Below are positions 24,746-34,913 of a DNA stretch of 60,144 bases, one piece after another (the stretch's first letter is position 1; each line of letters starts with the position of its first letter). The stretch spans positions 1 through 60,144 of the forward strand of contig NZ_JTJB01000004.1 of NCBI RefSeq assembly GCF_000794385.1, written 5' to 3'. The position numbers were made by a program, and so were the translations under genes. The stretch comes from Thermus sp. 2.9. GTDB taxonomy: Bacteria; Deinococcota; Deinococci; Deinococcales; Thermaceae. The notes under the pieces are model-generated. The model was given only the letters and a program-made list of their open reading frames with translations, made no database searches and was not told the DNA's origin.

Positions 24746-27681
24746 GGGGTGGTCTCGAGGCCCTCCCCCGCCATCATCCGAAGGAAAGCCGCCACCACCT
24801 CGGGGTCAAACTGCTTGCCCGCTTGCTCCTTTAGGTAGGCCAGGGCCCTTTCCCGGGGCCAGGCCTTGCGGTAGGGGCGGTCGGAGGTGAGGGCGTCGTA
24901 TACGTCCACCACGGCGAAGATGCGGGCGGAAAGGGGGATTTCCAGCCCCTTTAGCCCCCGGGGGTACCCCGAGCCGTCCCAGCGCTCGTGGTGGCAGTAG
25001 GGGATTTCCAGGGCCTTCTTCAGGAAGGGGATGCCGGAAAGCCACTCGTGGGCGTAGACCGGGTGCAGCCGCATCACCCCCCACTCCTCCTCCGTCAAGG
25101 GGCCCGGCTTTAGCAGGATGGCGTCGGGGATGGCGATTTTGCCCACGTCGTGCAGGATGGCCCCGCGCCTTATGTGGTCCAGGTCCTCCTCGGGCACGCC
25201 CAGGGCCCGGGCCAGGCGCAGGGTGAGCTCCGTGACCCGCTCCGTGTGCCCGGCGGTTTCCTGGTCGCGGAGCTCCACCGCCTTGGCCCAGCCCAAGAGG
25301 GTGAGCTCGTAGGCGGCTTCCAGCTCCCTTTGGCTTTTCTGAAGCTCCCGCAGCGTCTGTATGCTGTCCAGGGCCAAGGCGCTTTGCCCCACCAAGGCTT
25401 CTAAGAACTCCTCCTCGTCTGGAGAGAGGTCCCAGGGTCTGCGGGTAAAGACGGCGAGGACGCCGAGGAGCTTGCCCCGGGCCAGGAGCGGGTAGGCCCT
25501 TTCTGAGACCAGGGCCTCCTGCCGCGTGAACGCTGGGTGGCTTCCGGGTTCCTTTTCCAGGTCGTCCACCGCCACTTTTTCGCCCAAAAGGGCGGCCCGT
25601 CCCACGTGGCCCTGGCCCAGCCGGAGGCTTCGGGGAGCGAAGGCCTTGGGATTACGGAAGCCTCGGCTTGCGCTGAAAACAAGGGCCTTCTCCTCGGGCT
25701 TATAAAGGAAGAATGCGGCGGCGTCCACGGGAAGGAGGAAGATCTTGTCCAGAAGAACCTCGAGGCTCGGAGCAAGGTCCAAGGAAGCCAGGATGGCTTG
25801 GTCTATGGCCCGCAGGGCCTCCAGCTGTTCCACTCGCTGGGCAAGCTTCCGCCTTAGGTTAGCCCGGCGCACGGCGTTGCCCATGGCCTCGGCGATGAGC
25901 TGGGCCCGTTCCACCTCCGCCGGGGTGGGGGTGCGGGGGTGGGGCCAGGCCAAGGTCAGGGCCCCGATGGGCTCCGTGCCGGCCAGGATGGGGACCACCA
26001 CCCCGCTAAAGCCCTCGGGCACCAAGGGCTTGGCCCCTGGGCGCACCCGGGGATCGTTCTTGAGGTCGGGGCTCACCACCACCTCCCCTTGGAAAGCCCG
26101 GGCCACCATGCCCTCCTCGGCCAAGGTGGGGGGCGTGGGGATATGCTTGAGCCAGCCCCGGCTCGCCGCCTCCTCCAGCCGCCCCGTATCCCGGTCGTAG
26201 AGAAGGATGCTCCCCACGGGGGCCTCCAGGGCGCCCAAGGCGGCGTCCAGGGCGTGTTCCATCATTTCCTTTAGGTCCTCGCTTCGCCGCAGGGCGAGGC
26301 TCACCCGGGCGAAGGCTTCCAGGGCCAGTTCCTTCTCCTTGGCCTCGGTGATGTCCAACCCCACCCCCAGGATGGCGGGCTTGCCCATCACCTCCACCCG
26401 GGCGGCGGAGTAGTCCAGCCAGCGCACCTCGCCCCCTTTGGCCAGGATGCGGAAAGCGTAGCGCGCGGGAGGGTTTTCCCCCCTTAGGCGGGCCAGGCCC
26501 CGGTTTCGCACCGTTTCCCGGTCGGCGGGGTGGACCAACTCCCAGATGGGTCGGGAGGCGAGCTCCTCCGGGGTATACCCGGTGGTTTCCGTGACCATGG
26601 GGTTGGCGAAGACCAGGCGAGCGCTTTCCGGGCCCTCGAGGCTTTCCAGTTGCCAAAGGAGGATGAGGGCGGGGGCGGTTTCCGCTAGGGTGCGGAAGCG
26701 GGTTTCTTGCTCCACCTCCTGGCTCACGTCGTAGGTGTAGCCGGTGAGGAGGCGGGTCTCGGGGTCAAAGACCAGGGTGTCCCGCAGCCAGACCCAGGTC
26801 TTCCTTTTCCCGTGGAGAAAGCGGTAGGTGTAGACCTGAACCTTGCCGGGTTCGGCTACCGCGCGCCGGACGGTTTCCTCTAGCCCTGCCCGGTCCTCGG
26901 GATGGACTTTTTGGAAGTAGAAGGCGGGGTCTTGCAGGAGGCTTTCTGCCAGATAGCCGAAGAGGGTTTCCGACTGGGGGCTAGCGTAGAAGAGGGGAGC
27001 GTAGGCGGGGTCCTGGCCTTCCGTCACCCGGGCCTGGTAGACCACGCCCGGGAGGGCTTCTAGAACGCCTTTAAATCGGCTCCGCTCCTCTTCTATTTCC
27101 GTCTCGTCCATGACGTTCAGGACGATGCCTTGGACAGTAGGATCCCGCAGGAGGTTCTTCCCCCAGACCCGCACCACCCGCGCCCTTCCCCAGCCGTCCA
27201 GGATGCGCAGGCGGTACTCCCGTACCTCCCCGGGGTGGCGGAGGAGGTCTTCCAGGGCCGCCTCGGCGTAGGGGCGGTCCTCGGGGTGGACGAAGTCCAG
27301 GACGCGGAGGTTCTGGCGGGTATGGCCCAGGGGGTCGTAGTTTAGGACCTGGCCCACGTTGGGGGAGACGTAGCGGATGTGGCCTTCTCGGTCCAGGAGG
27401 TAGATGAGCTCGCGGCTGTTTTCTAGAAGGGTTCGGAAGCGCTCTTCCGATGTTTTCCAAGATTGGAGGTTCCTTTGCCACTTACGCTCAAAGGCCTGGG
27501 TCAAAAAGAGGATGAGTCCGCCAGAAAGGAGGACAAAGACCAATCCCTTGACGCTTTGCCAGAAGGTGAGCGCCTGGGGTGAGGGGGCGAGGTTAAGGAG
27601 AAGCCGGTCGCTTCCCAAAATCCAGGCCAAGGAAAGGAGAAGGTAAGCAAAGGCGATTTTCCAAGGATCAGGGAGCCTCAC
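24742..27681 (-). CDS. PAS-GAF-HD-GYP c-di-GMP phosphodiesterase
   Basis: A 979-residue membrane sensor. Two N-terminal helices ([32 protein letters not shown]) are followed by three PAS domains (about 85-190, 200-325, 330-445), a GAF (about 460-610), a second GAF (about 640-780) and an HD-GYP domain from about 800. The catalytic motifs are intact: [34 protein letters not shown] and [19 protein letters not shown] enzymes hydrolyse c-di-GMP. It starts at GTG 27681 and overlaps the upstream GGDEF-EAL gene (GTGA), so the two are co-translated. The ligand of the sensory part is unknown. Confidence 0.92.
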   Translation of the reverse strand: MRLPDPWKIAFAYLLLSLAWILGSDRLLLNLAPSPQALTFWQSVKGLVFVLLSGGLILFLTQAFERKWQRNLQSWKTSEERFRTLLENSRELIYLLDREGHIRYVSPNVGQVLNYDPLGHTRQNLRVLDFVHPEDRPYAEAALEDLLRHPGEVREYRLRILDGWGRARVVRVWGKNLLRDPTVQGIVLNVMDETEIEEERSRFKGVLEALPGVVYQARVTEGQDPAYAPLFYASPQSETLFGYLAESLLQDPAFYFQKVHPEDRAGLEETVRRAVAEPGKVQVYTYRFLHGKRKTWVWLRDTLVFDPETRLLTGYTYDVSQEVEQETRFRTLAETAPALILLWQLESLEGPESARLVFANPMVTETTGYTPEELASRPIWELVHPADRETVRNRGLARLRGENPPARYAFRILAKGGEVRWLDYSAARVEVMGKPAILGVGLDITEAKEKELALEAFARVSLALRRSEDLKEMMEHALDAALGALEAPVGSILLYDRDTGRLEEAASRGWLKHIPTPPTLAEEGMVARAFQGEVVVSPDLKNDPRVRPGAKPLVPEGFSGVVVPILAGTEPIGALTLAWPHPRTPTPAEVERAQLIAEAMGNAVRRANLRRKLAQRVEQLEALRAIDQAILASLDLAPSLEVLLDKIFLLPVDAAAFFLYKPEEKALVFSASRGFRNPKAFAPRSLRLGQGHVGRAALLGEKVAVDDLEKEPGSHPAFTRQEALVSERAYPLLARGKLLGVLAVFTRRPWDLSPDEEEFLEALVGQSALALDSIQTLRELQKSQRELEAAYELTLLGWAKAVELRDQETAGHTERVTELTLRLARALGVPEEDLDHIRRGAILHDVGKIAIPDAILLKPGPLTEEEWGVMRLHPVYAHEWLSGIPFLKKALEIPYCHHERWDGSGYPRGLKGLEIPLSARIFAVVDVYDALTSDRPYRKAWPRERALAYLKEQAGKQFDPEVVAAFLRMMAGEGLETTP

Positions 27682-30260
27682 CTTTCCTCAGAGTATAGGG
27701 GAGAAGGCCTTCCGAGAAGGTAGCCCTGGCCCAGGCGGAAGCCTAGGGCTTTCAGGTAGGCCAGGGTGGCCTCGTCCTCAATGCCCTCGGCGATGGCCTC
27801 GAGGCCCAGGGCCTGGGCCAGGGCCAAGACGGCCCCCACCACCCGGGCGGCGGGGCTTTGGGGGTCTGGGGGGCTGCCCAGGGCTTGGGTGAAGGCCTGG
27901 CCCAGCTTGAGCCCATCCACGGGCAGGGTGGAAAGGCGCTCTAGGCTGGAGTGGCCGCTGCCGAAGTCGTCCAAAAAGACCTTGACCCCAAGGGCACGAA
28001 GCACCTTTAGGCTTTGCGTGGCGTCCCGGCCTCGCTCGTCGGGGATGAGGGTGGACTCCGTCACCTCCAGGACCAGGGCGGGCGGGGGAAGGCCCGTGTC
28101 CTCGAGGACCTGGGCCACCTGGGCGGGATAAGACGGGTCTAGAAGCTCCTGCGGGCTCACGTTCACGTGCACGGGCAGGCCGTGCCTCGCCTGCTCCTCG
28201 CAGGCCCGCCTGAGCACGAAGCGGCCCAAGGCCCCCATGAGGCGGTGGCGCTCGGCGAGGGGGATGAATTCGCCCGGCGGGGCGAGGCGCCAGCGCAGGA
28301 GGGCTTCCATGGCCACGGGCTTGCCGGCCTCCAGGTCCACGATGGGCTGGTAGGCGAGGTTAAGCCCTTCTTCCCGCTCCAGGTCCTGCCTCAGGGCTTC
28401 CACAAGCTCCATCTCCCGCCTCAGGGCCTCTTGCAGGTGGGCTTCAAAAAAGGCTAGGCGGTCTTTCCCCTCCCCCTTGGCCCGGTAGAGGGCCAGGTCC
28501 GCCCGTTGCAAGAGCTCCCCCGGGGAAAGCCCGGGTGCGCCCAGGACCAGGCCGATGGAGGTGGTGAGGTGGTAGACCCGTTCCTGCAAGGGGATGGGGA
28601 GGCGCACCACCTCAAGAAGCCTCTCGGCCACGGCCACCGCCTCCTCGGGGCCCTTGAGGTGGGTGAGGAGGACCAAGAACTCGTCCCCTCCCTGCCGGGC
28701 CACCAGGTCCCGGGGGCGCAAGCTGGCCCGCAAGCGGGCAGCCACCACCCGAAGCGCTTCGTCCCCGGCGGCGTGGCCGTCCAGGTCGTTCACCAGCTTG
28801 AGCCCATCCAGGTCCAGGTAGAGGAGGGCTAGGCTCTCAGGGTCTTCCTGGAGGGCCTGGGCCAGCTTTTCCAGGAAGAAGAGGCGGTTGGGAAGGCCCG
28901 TGAGGGGGTCGTGGTAGGCCAGGTGGTGGAGCCGCCCCTCTAGCTCCATCCGCCTTAGAAGGAGGCCCAGCTGGCTGGCAAAGGCCTGGGCCAGCTCCCG
29001 GTCTAAAGGGGTAAAAGCGTCTTCCCGCTCAAAGTTGTCCAGGTACAAAAAGGCCTTCCGCTCCCCCGCCAAGAAGACGGGCACGGAGAGGATGGCCTTG
29101 ATCTCCCCAATGCGGCCCGCTTCCTCCATCACCCGCCGCCTTTCGGGGTCCAAGCGGGCGTTGAAGCGGGCGAGTTCCCGCCAGGTGAAGACCTGGGCGG
29201 TCTGGTGCCCGGTGAGGGAAAGGGGCTCTTCCGGCCGCAGGCAGACCTGGCGCAGGGCTCTAAGGTCGTAGCCCCTGGCCGCCACGAAGTGGTAGCACCC
29301 GTCCTCCATGAGCACGGTGACGCTTCCCGCTTGGGCGCTCGGGATGGTGTCCAAGGCGGCGTCCAGGATGAGGCCGAAAATGGAGTCGGAAAGCCCCTCG
29401 GCCATGAGGGTTTCGTAGATGCGGAGGAGGTTTTTGCGGAAGGCGTTCCAGCGCCGCTCCCGGGCCTCCGCCTCCTCCCGTTCCGTCACGTCCACGCCCA
29501 GGGCCAGGACCTCGAGGGCCACGCCCCCCGGCCCCGGCACCGCCACCAGGGTCCAGGCCACGGCCCGCTCTCCCCGTGCGAAGTGGGTTTTGGGGGAGCC
29601 GGGGCTGGCCAAGGCGTTCCCTAGCGGGAGCGAAACCCCTTGGGGAAAGGCCTGCCTTAGGGCTTGGTTGGCGTGGAGAAGCCTGCCTTCCGGGGAGAGC
29701 CGGGCCAGGTAAAAGGGGGAGGCCTCCACCAAAAAGCCGAGCCAGCGGGCCCGCTCCCACAGCTCCAAGGTCTGCGCCAGGGCCTCGGCGAGGAGGCGGA
29801 GAAGGGCCTCCTCCTCCTGGGTGAACTGCCTCTCCCGAAGGCAGTCGTCCACGCCCAAAAAGCCCCAAAGCCTCCCCTCCACGAAGATGGGCACCACCAG
29901 GAGGCTTTGGATCTCTTGGGCCAGGAGAAGGGGCTGCTCTTCTTGGGGAAAGGCGGCCACGGGCCCGCCCACGCTCTGGTTGGCCAAAAAGCGCCTCAAC
30001 CAGCGCCCGTACCCCGCCTCCTCCATGGGCAGGTCCTGGAGGGCGGGGTTTTGGATCTGCGGGCTCACCCCCTCCCCGGCCCACTCGGCGAGCTGGCTCG
30101 TGTACCAGGTGCCTTGGCGCTCCTCCAAGCGGAAGAGGTAGGCCCGGTGGGCCTTGAGCGCCTGGGCCACGCCCTCCAGGGCTTGGGGAAGCCCCGTTAA
30201 TCCCTGGCGTAACAGGGGCAATAGCGCCTGGGGCAGGTGGGTGCCCGGTGGAGAGCCCAT
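27678..30260 (-). CDS. GAF-PAS-GAF-GGDEF-EAL protein
   Basis: An 860-residue cytoplasmic protein: GAF (about 15-160), PAS-like (about 165-265), GAF (about 270-430), GGDEF and EAL. The cyclase site ARQGGDEFLVLL is intact with an RPRD inhibitory I-site five residues upstream. The EAL site has VAMEALLRWR, NVSPQELLD, EVTESTLI and LDDFGSGHSSLERL, also intact, so both synthesis and hydrolysis of c-di-GMP are possible. A -10-like TAAAAT (minus strand, 30276-30281) stands 15 bases before the ATG. It forms an operon with the HD-GYP gene. Confidence 0.92.
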   Translation of the reverse strand: MGSPPGTHLPQALLPLLRQGLTGLPQALEGVAQALKAHRAYLFRLEERQGTWYTSQLAEWAGEGVSPQIQNPALQDLPMEEAGYGRWLRRFLANQSVGGPVAAFPQEEQPLLLAQEIQSLLVVPIFVEGRLWGFLGVDDCLRERQFTQEEEALLRLLAEALAQTLELWERARWLGFLVEASPFYLARLSPEGRLLHANQALRQAFPQGVSLPLGNALASPGSPKTHFARGERAVAWTLVAVPGPGGVALEVLALGVDVTEREEAEARERRWNAFRKNLLRIYETLMAEGLSDSIFGLILDAALDTIPSAQAGSVTVLMEDGCYHFVAARGYDLRALRQVCLRPEEPLSLTGHQTAQVFTWRELARFNARLDPERRRVMEEAGRIGEIKAILSVPVFLAGERKAFLYLDNFEREDAFTPLDRELAQAFASQLGLLLRRMELEGRLHHLAYHDPLTGLPNRLFFLEKLAQALQEDPESLALLYLDLDGLKLVNDLDGHAAGDEALRVVAARLRASLRPRDLVARQGGDEFLVLLTHLKGPEEAVAVAERLLEVVRLPIPLQERVYHLTTSIGLVLGAPGLSPGELLQRADLALYRAKGEGKDRLAFFEAHLQEALRREMELVEALRQDLEREEGLNLAYQPIVDLEAGKPVAMEALLRWRLAPPGEFIPLAERHRLMGALGRFVLRRACEEQARHGLPVHVNVSPQELLDPSYPAQVAQVLEDTGLPPPALVLEVTESTLIPDERGRDATQSLKVLRALGVKVFLDDFGSGHSSLERLSTLPVDGLKLGQAFTQALGSPPDPQSPAARVVGAVLALAQALGLEAIAEGIEDEATLAYLKALGFRLGQGYLLGRPSPLYSEER

Positions 30261-30344
30261 GGCTAGACCGGGAGCATTTTACCCCAACCCCCCCAGGAGA
30301 CCACCCGGTTCCAAAGAAGAGGACCCAGAGGTCTTGGGAGCGCT

Positions 30345-32585
30345 TCAGGCCACCACCGCCAGGCCCTTGGCCTTGGCTTGGTACATGCGGGTATCGGCGG
30401 CGGAGAGGAGTTCATCCGGGGTGGCGCCGTCCTCGGGGAAGGTGGCCACCCCGATGTTCACCCCCAGGCAGATCTCGCCGAAACAGAGCTTTTCTATGGC
30501 CTTGGCGTAGCGGTAGGCGGCGGCGATGGCGCCCTGCTTGGGGGTGTGGGGGAAGAGGACGGCGAACTCGTCCCCGCCCCAGCGGAATATGCGATCCCCG
30601 TTGCGCCTTTCCCGTTCTAGGGCCTCCGCCACCTTGATGAGGGCCAGGTCGCCCACGGCGTGGCCTAGGCGGTCGTTCACGGGTTTAAAGCCCTTAAGGT
30701 CCAGGATGGCCAAGGAGAGGGGGTAGCCATAGCGCTCCGCCCGTTTAAGCTCCTCCAGGAAGTGGCGGTCAAAGGCCCGGCGGTTAAGGAGGCCCGTGAG
30801 GGGGTCGGTGAGGGCGGCCTCCTCCAAGAGGCGCCGGGTTTTGGCTTCGTGGAGCAAGGTGGCCAGGGGAGCGGCGAAGTAGTGGGCCGCATGGAGGGAG
30901 TCCTCCCCGAAGGCCTTGGGGTCGTGCAAGTTGTCCAAGTTGAGGTAGGCGAGAACCTCGCCTTTGTAGGGAACGGGGAGGCAGAGGTTGGCCTGGATCT
31001 CCTTGGCCCGGCCGGCGGTGTCTATGACCTCCGGGGGAGCGGTCTGGTGGCTGATCTCGGGGATGGCCCTTTCCTCCACGCTCATGATCCGGGGCTCGCC
31101 CCGACGGGCCTCCCCTTCCCCCCGGCCGTACCAGAGGAGCATGCCCTGCGGCGTGAAGCGCACCGTCTTTAGGCCCTCCAGGTCGTAGCCCACCGCCGCC
31201 TTGAACAGGTATTCCCCGCCTTCCAGCACAAGAAGGCTTCCCGCTTCCGAGCCCGGCACCTGGCGGATGGCCTCTTCCAGCACTTCTTGATAAAGCTCTT
31301 CCAGGGGCTTCTCCAGTAGATTTAGGAAAAGCCGGTTCACCCCTTCGTGCCGCGCCTTCTCCGTGAGGCGCTCAAGCCCAAGCCCCAAGGCGCGGCAGGC
31401 GGATAGGAGCATCTCCTCTTCCGCCCGGCGCCAAAGCCGTTCTTCCCTTTGGCCCAGCACCAGGACCCGCCTCGCCCGGGGGCTTCCCGGGGTGGGAATG
31501 GGAAGGGCGGCGAAGGTGCGCCAGTTCAGGGCCTTCAAGGCGGGGACCACCCGGGCTTCCTCGGCGTAGCGGGCGGTGAAGACGGGGCTTCCCGTCTCGT
31601 AGACCTGCCAGGCGAGGCCCAGCCCGTAGGGTAGGCCCTCCCGGATCACCTGGAGGAGGGCGGGTTCCGTGACCCCCTGGTAGGCCAGGGCCTCCATCCG
31701 GCTTCCCCGGGCTTCCCAAAGGGTGCCGGCTTCCAGGTGGAGCACTTCTAGGAAGAGGGCGAGGGCTTTGCTCCCCGCCTCCTCCAAGGTGGCGGCGCTT
31801 TGCATCCTCTGGGCGAGCTCGGCGAGGAGCCTCCGCTCCTCCAGGTCCGCCAGGCGGGAAAGCTCTAGGCTCACCGCCTGGGCGAAGCGGATGAGGCCCT
31901 CCACCTCCTCCGGGAAGAAGGGACGGCTTTTCTCCAGGTTGAGGACCGCCACCACCTCGCCCCGCTCCAGGAGGGGAAGGGCGAGCTCGGCCAGGGCCTG
32001 GTGCCCCGGGGCGGGGATGTAGCCAGGCTCCCGGCGCACGTCGGGCACGTGGATAGGCCTACCTTCGCGGAAGGCCCGCCCCACCACCCCGGTGGGGGGG
32101 ATGGTTTCCAAGGCCAAGGGGGGGGCGCTCGCCAGGAGGCGGAAGCCTTCCCGCACCGGGATCCAGACCCCGGCGTGCCCGCCTTCCCCAAAGGCGGCGA
32201 GCCGCTCGGGCAGGCCGCGCAAAAGGGTTTCCCGGTCCTCGGCCTGGGGGAGGGCCTCGAGGGCCTCGGCCAAAAGCTTTTGTGCCCGGGCCAGGTGCTT
32301 GGCCCGGCGGTGGGCTAGCCGGAGGCTTTGGCCCACCTGGTGGGCCAGGAGGGCGGAAAGGAGGAGAAGCGCAACCGCCACCCCGTCAAACCCGGGGAAA
32401 AGGAGAAGGAGGAGGGTGGAAACGAGCGCCGCCCCCAGGCCCACGCCAAGCCCCCGGGCGCTGGCCAGGGTGGCGGTGGAGATCATGAACCAAGGGAGGA
32501 TGTAAGGGGCGCTATATCCCAAAAGCCCCGCTAAAAGCCCGAGGAGGAGGGCTCCCAGGGCGATGGCAGGGTAGGGGAGGAGCAT
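30345..32585 (-). CDS. Membrane GAF-GGDEF diguanylate cyclase
   Basis: A 746-residue protein. The first ~100 residues hold several hydrophobic helices (IALGALLLGLLAGLLGYSA onward). Three GAF-like domains follow (about 120-255, 260-410, 415-570) and then a GGDEF domain with FRWGGDEFAVLF, and RNGD as I-site five residues upstream. It makes c-di-GMP. The minus-strand -10 box TATAAC ends six bases before the ATG, so the mRNA is probably leaderless. It is separated by 84 bases from the next c-di-GMP gene, so the three genes may be two transcription units. Confidence 0.92.
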   Translation of the reverse strand: MLLPYPAIALGALLLGLLAGLLGYSAPYILPWFMISTATLASARGLGVGLGAALVSTLLLLLFPGFDGVAVALLLLSALLAHQVGQSLRLAHRRAKHLARAQKLLAEALEALPQAEDRETLLRGLPERLAAFGEGGHAGVWIPVREGFRLLASAPPLALETIPPTGVVGRAFREGRPIHVPDVRREPGYIPAPGHQALAELALPLLERGEVVAVLNLEKSRPFFPEEVEGLIRFAQAVSLELSRLADLEERRLLAELAQRMQSAATLEEAGSKALALFLEVLHLEAGTLWEARGSRMEALAYQGVTEPALLQVIREGLPYGLGLAWQVYETGSPVFTARYAEEARVVPALKALNWRTFAALPIPTPGSPRARRVLVLGQREERLWRRAEEEMLLSACRALGLGLERLTEKARHEGVNRLFLNLLEKPLEELYQEVLEEAIRQVPGSEAGSLLVLEGGEYLFKAAVGYDLEGLKTVRFTPQGMLLWYGRGEGEARRGEPRIMSVEERAIPEISHQTAPPEVIDTAGRAKEIQANLCLPVPYKGEVLAYLNLDNLHDPKAFGEDSLHAAHYFAAPLATLLHEAKTRRLLEEAALTDPLTGLLNRRAFDRHFLEELKRAERYGYPLSLAILDLKGFKPVNDRLGHAVGDLALIKVAEALERERRNGDRIFRWGGDEFAVLFPHTPKQGAIAAAYRYAKAIEKLCFGEICLGVNIGVATFPEDGATPDELLSAADTRMYQAKAKGLAVVA

Positions 32586-32591
32586 GTTGGC

Positions 32592-32597
32592 GTTATA
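32592..32597 (-). promoter_or_regulatory. -10 box for diguanylate cyclase gene (leaderless)
   Basis: TATAAC on the minus strand, six bases before the ATG at 32585, overlapping the 3' end of hemY. No clear -35 hexamer is seen. The spacing implies that transcription starts at the start codon. Confidence 0.4.
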
Positions 32598-33972
32598 CTA
32601 ACCGGGAGGTTTCCTTTTCGCCAGGGGGGGTTAGGGAGAGGTGGGCGAGGGCCCGCTCCGCCGCCTGCTTGCCCGAGCGCACCACCTCGGGAAGCCCCAC
32701 GCCCAAGAGGTAGTTCCCCGCCAGGAAAAGCCCCGGGGCTTTGAGGAGGGCGAGGTCCAGGCGGGTGAGGCGGTCCAGGTGCCCCACCTTGTAGGCGGGC
32801 ATGCCCTCGGGGAAGCGGAAGACGAAGGTGCGCTCCGGGCGCACCTCCTGGCCCAGGTACCGGCGAAGCTCCGCCAGGGCGAGCCGGGCGAGCTCTCCTT
32901 CGCCCATCCGGGCCACCTCCCCGGAAAAGTAGGCCCGCACCAGGCTAAAGCCCTCGGGGGCCCTTCCCGGCCACTTCAGGTGCGTCCAGGTGAAGCCGCG
33001 CGCTTGGTAGTTCTCCCCTTTGGCGATGAGGAGGCCGTGCCCCTTCACGGGGAGCGCCTCCTTGAAGGCCAGGCTCACCGTGGCCGCCGGGGTGTGGGGG
33101 ATGCCCTTTAAAAGGGCCGTGGCTTCGGGGAGGAAGGGCCTGAGGAGGGAGGCGGCCACGGGGGCGGGGATGGCGAGGATCAGGGCCTCCGCCTCCAAGG
33201 CGCCCCGTGGGGTGTGCAGACGGTAGCGGCCCCCCAAAGGCTCCAAGGCCAGGACCGGGGTGGCGAGGAGGGTGTGCTCCGCCACCCGTTCCGCCATCTT
33301 CCGGGTGAGGGCGGAAAGCCCCCCTCGGAAGGAAAAGAAGAGGCTTCCCCCTTCCCGGCTTCCCCGCCCCCTTCGCGCCCGCATGGCCCCGAGGAGGAGG
33401 CTTCGGTGCTTCCGCTCAAGTTCCAAAAGGGCGGGAAAGGCGGCCCGCATGGAAAGCTCCTCGGGCTCACCCCCGTAGATCCCCCCGGCCAGAGGGGCCA
33501 CCAAGGCCTGGAAGACCTCGAGGCCAAGCCGCCTTTCCACGAACTCCTTCAGGCTTTCGTCCTCCTTGTCCCCCCGGGGGAGGAAGAGGTCGTAAAGGGC
33601 CCGGAGCTTGCCGGAAAGGGAAAGGAGGGGGGTCTTGGCCAGGGCCTTTAGGTCCCCCGGCACCACCTGCAAAAGCCCCTCGGGAAGGGGGTGGGCTTTC
33701 CCTTTCCGCAGGATGTAGGCGGAGGGCTTGGCGGGAAGGGTGCCGATGGGCTCCAGACCCAAGGCCTGGGCCAAATCCAGGACCTCCTTCTTGTAGCGCA
33801 CGCTGGCGTCCGGGCCGCCCTCCACTAGGAAGCCTTCCCCTTGGTGGGTGAAGACCTTGCCCCCCAGGCGGGGCGTGGCCTCCAGGAGGAGGAAGTCCAC
33901 CCCCTCTTCCTTAAGGGCGAGGGCGGCGGCGAGCCCCGCCCACCCTCCGCCCACGATGGCTACCTGAGCCAC
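32593..33972 (-). CDS. hemY: HemY/CgoX-type (copro)porphyrinogen oxidase
   Basis: A 459-residue FAD enzyme. VAIVGGGWAGLAAALALKEE is the Rossmann FAD motif, LLEATPRLGGKV follows, and VEGGPDASVRYKKEVLDLAQ, GIYGGEPEELSMRAAFPAL and the C-terminal FLAGNYLLGVGLPEVVRSGK are HemY family landmarks. In Gram-positive-type pathways it oxidises coproporphyrinogen III; in others, protoporphyrinogen IX. It overlaps the hemH end by 13 bases. It is third in hemEHY. Confidence 0.92.
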   Translation of the reverse strand: MAQVAIVGGGWAGLAAALALKEEGVDFLLLEATPRLGGKVFTHQGEGFLVEGGPDASVRYKKEVLDLAQALGLEPIGTLPAKPSAYILRKGKAHPLPEGLLQVVPGDLKALAKTPLLSLSGKLRALYDLFLPRGDKEDESLKEFVERRLGLEVFQALVAPLAGGIYGGEPEELSMRAAFPALLELERKHRSLLLGAMRARRGRGSREGGSLFFSFRGGLSALTRKMAERVAEHTLLATPVLALEPLGGRYRLHTPRGALEAEALILAIPAPVAASLLRPFLPEATALLKGIPHTPAATVSLAFKEALPVKGHGLLIAKGENYQARGFTWTHLKWPGRAPEGFSLVRAYFSGEVARMGEGELARLALAELRRYLGQEVRPERTFVFRFPEGMPAYKVGHLDRLTRLDLALLKAPGLFLAGNYLLGVGLPEVVRSGKQAAERALAHLSLTPPGEKETSRLV

Positions 33973-34913
33973 GCCGCCTCCACCAGGTCCTTAAGGACCT
34001 GGATGTAGTCCAGGTCGGCGTTGAGGCTCCGGGCCCTTAGGAGCCTGAGCCCCACCGCTTCGGCGGTGGCCTGGGCCTCGAGGTCCAGGTCGTAGAAGAC
34101 CTCCAGGTGGTCTGCGGGGAAGCCCACCGCCTGCACCACCACCTCGGCGAAGCCCTCTTCCCTAAGTTGCCGCAAGAGCTCGTTGATGTCGGGCCCAAGC
34201 CAGGGCTCTGCGGTGCGCCCCGCCGACTGGTAGGCCACCTGGAAGCGGGGGAGGGAAAGCCGCTTGGCGATGAGCTCCGCCGTTTTCTCCACCTGGCGCG
34301 GGTAGGGGTCCCCCCGCTCCACCGCCGCCAGGGGGATGGAGTGGGCGGTGAAGACGTAGGCCGCCCCCTTGGGGTCTTTTAGCCGCCAGATGGCCTCTTC
34401 CAGCCGCCTGGCGTAGGCGGCGATGAGGCCGGGGTGGGCCTCATAGCTTTCCACCCAGGTGAAGTCTATGGGCTCGGGAAGGGCCTTGAGGGCGGCCTCC
34501 ACCTTCTCCCTGTACTCCGCCACGCTCCTTAGGGAGTAGTGGGGAGCGGCCACGATGGCCACCGCCCGCCGCACCCCGTCCTCGTGCATGGCCGCCACCG
34601 CCTCGCCGATGGTGGGGTGCCAGTGCTTGGTGCCCACGTAGACCCGGGCCGGCCCCTGGGGGATGCGGGGACCGAAGGGGCCCAGGAGGCGCTTGGGGTA
34701 GGCGGGGGCCTCGAGGTTCAAAAGGGCCTGGAGCCGCAGGGCCTGGACCAGGGTGATCTCGTTCAGGGGGCTTTTGCCGATCTGCTCGTAGCGCTCACTA
34801 AGCTCCTTGAGGAGCTCTTCGGAGGGCTTCTTGCCCCGGCGGATGTCGGTGTAGTAGGGTTCAATCTCCTCGGGGGCATAAGGGGTGCCGTAGGCCATCA
34901 GGAGTACGTTCAC
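33960..34913 (-). CDS. hemH: HemH ferrochelatase
   Basis: A 317-residue chelatase that inserts Fe2+ into the porphyrin. It shows VLLMAYGTPYAPEEIEPYY at the front, VYVGTKHWHPTIGEAVAAM, the metal-binding FTAHSIPLA histidine, and the substrate region with DLDLEAQATAEAVG near the end. The ATG overlaps the hemE stop by four bases. Confidence 0.93.
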   Translation of the reverse strand: MNVLLMAYGTPYAPEEIEPYYTDIRRGKKPSEELLKELSERYEQIGKSPLNEITLVQALRLQALLNLEAPAYPKRLLGPFGPRIPQGPARVYVGTKHWHPTIGEAVAAMHEDGVRRAVAIVAAPHYSLRSVAEYREKVEAALKALPEPIDFTWVESYEAHPGLIAAYARRLEEAIWRLKDPKGAAYVFTAHSIPLAAVERGDPYPRQVEKTAELIAKRLSLPRFQVAYQSAGRTAEPWLGPDINELLRQLREEGFAEVVVQAVGFPADHLEVFYDLDLEAQATAEAVGLRLLRARSLNADLDYIQVLKDLVEAAWLR

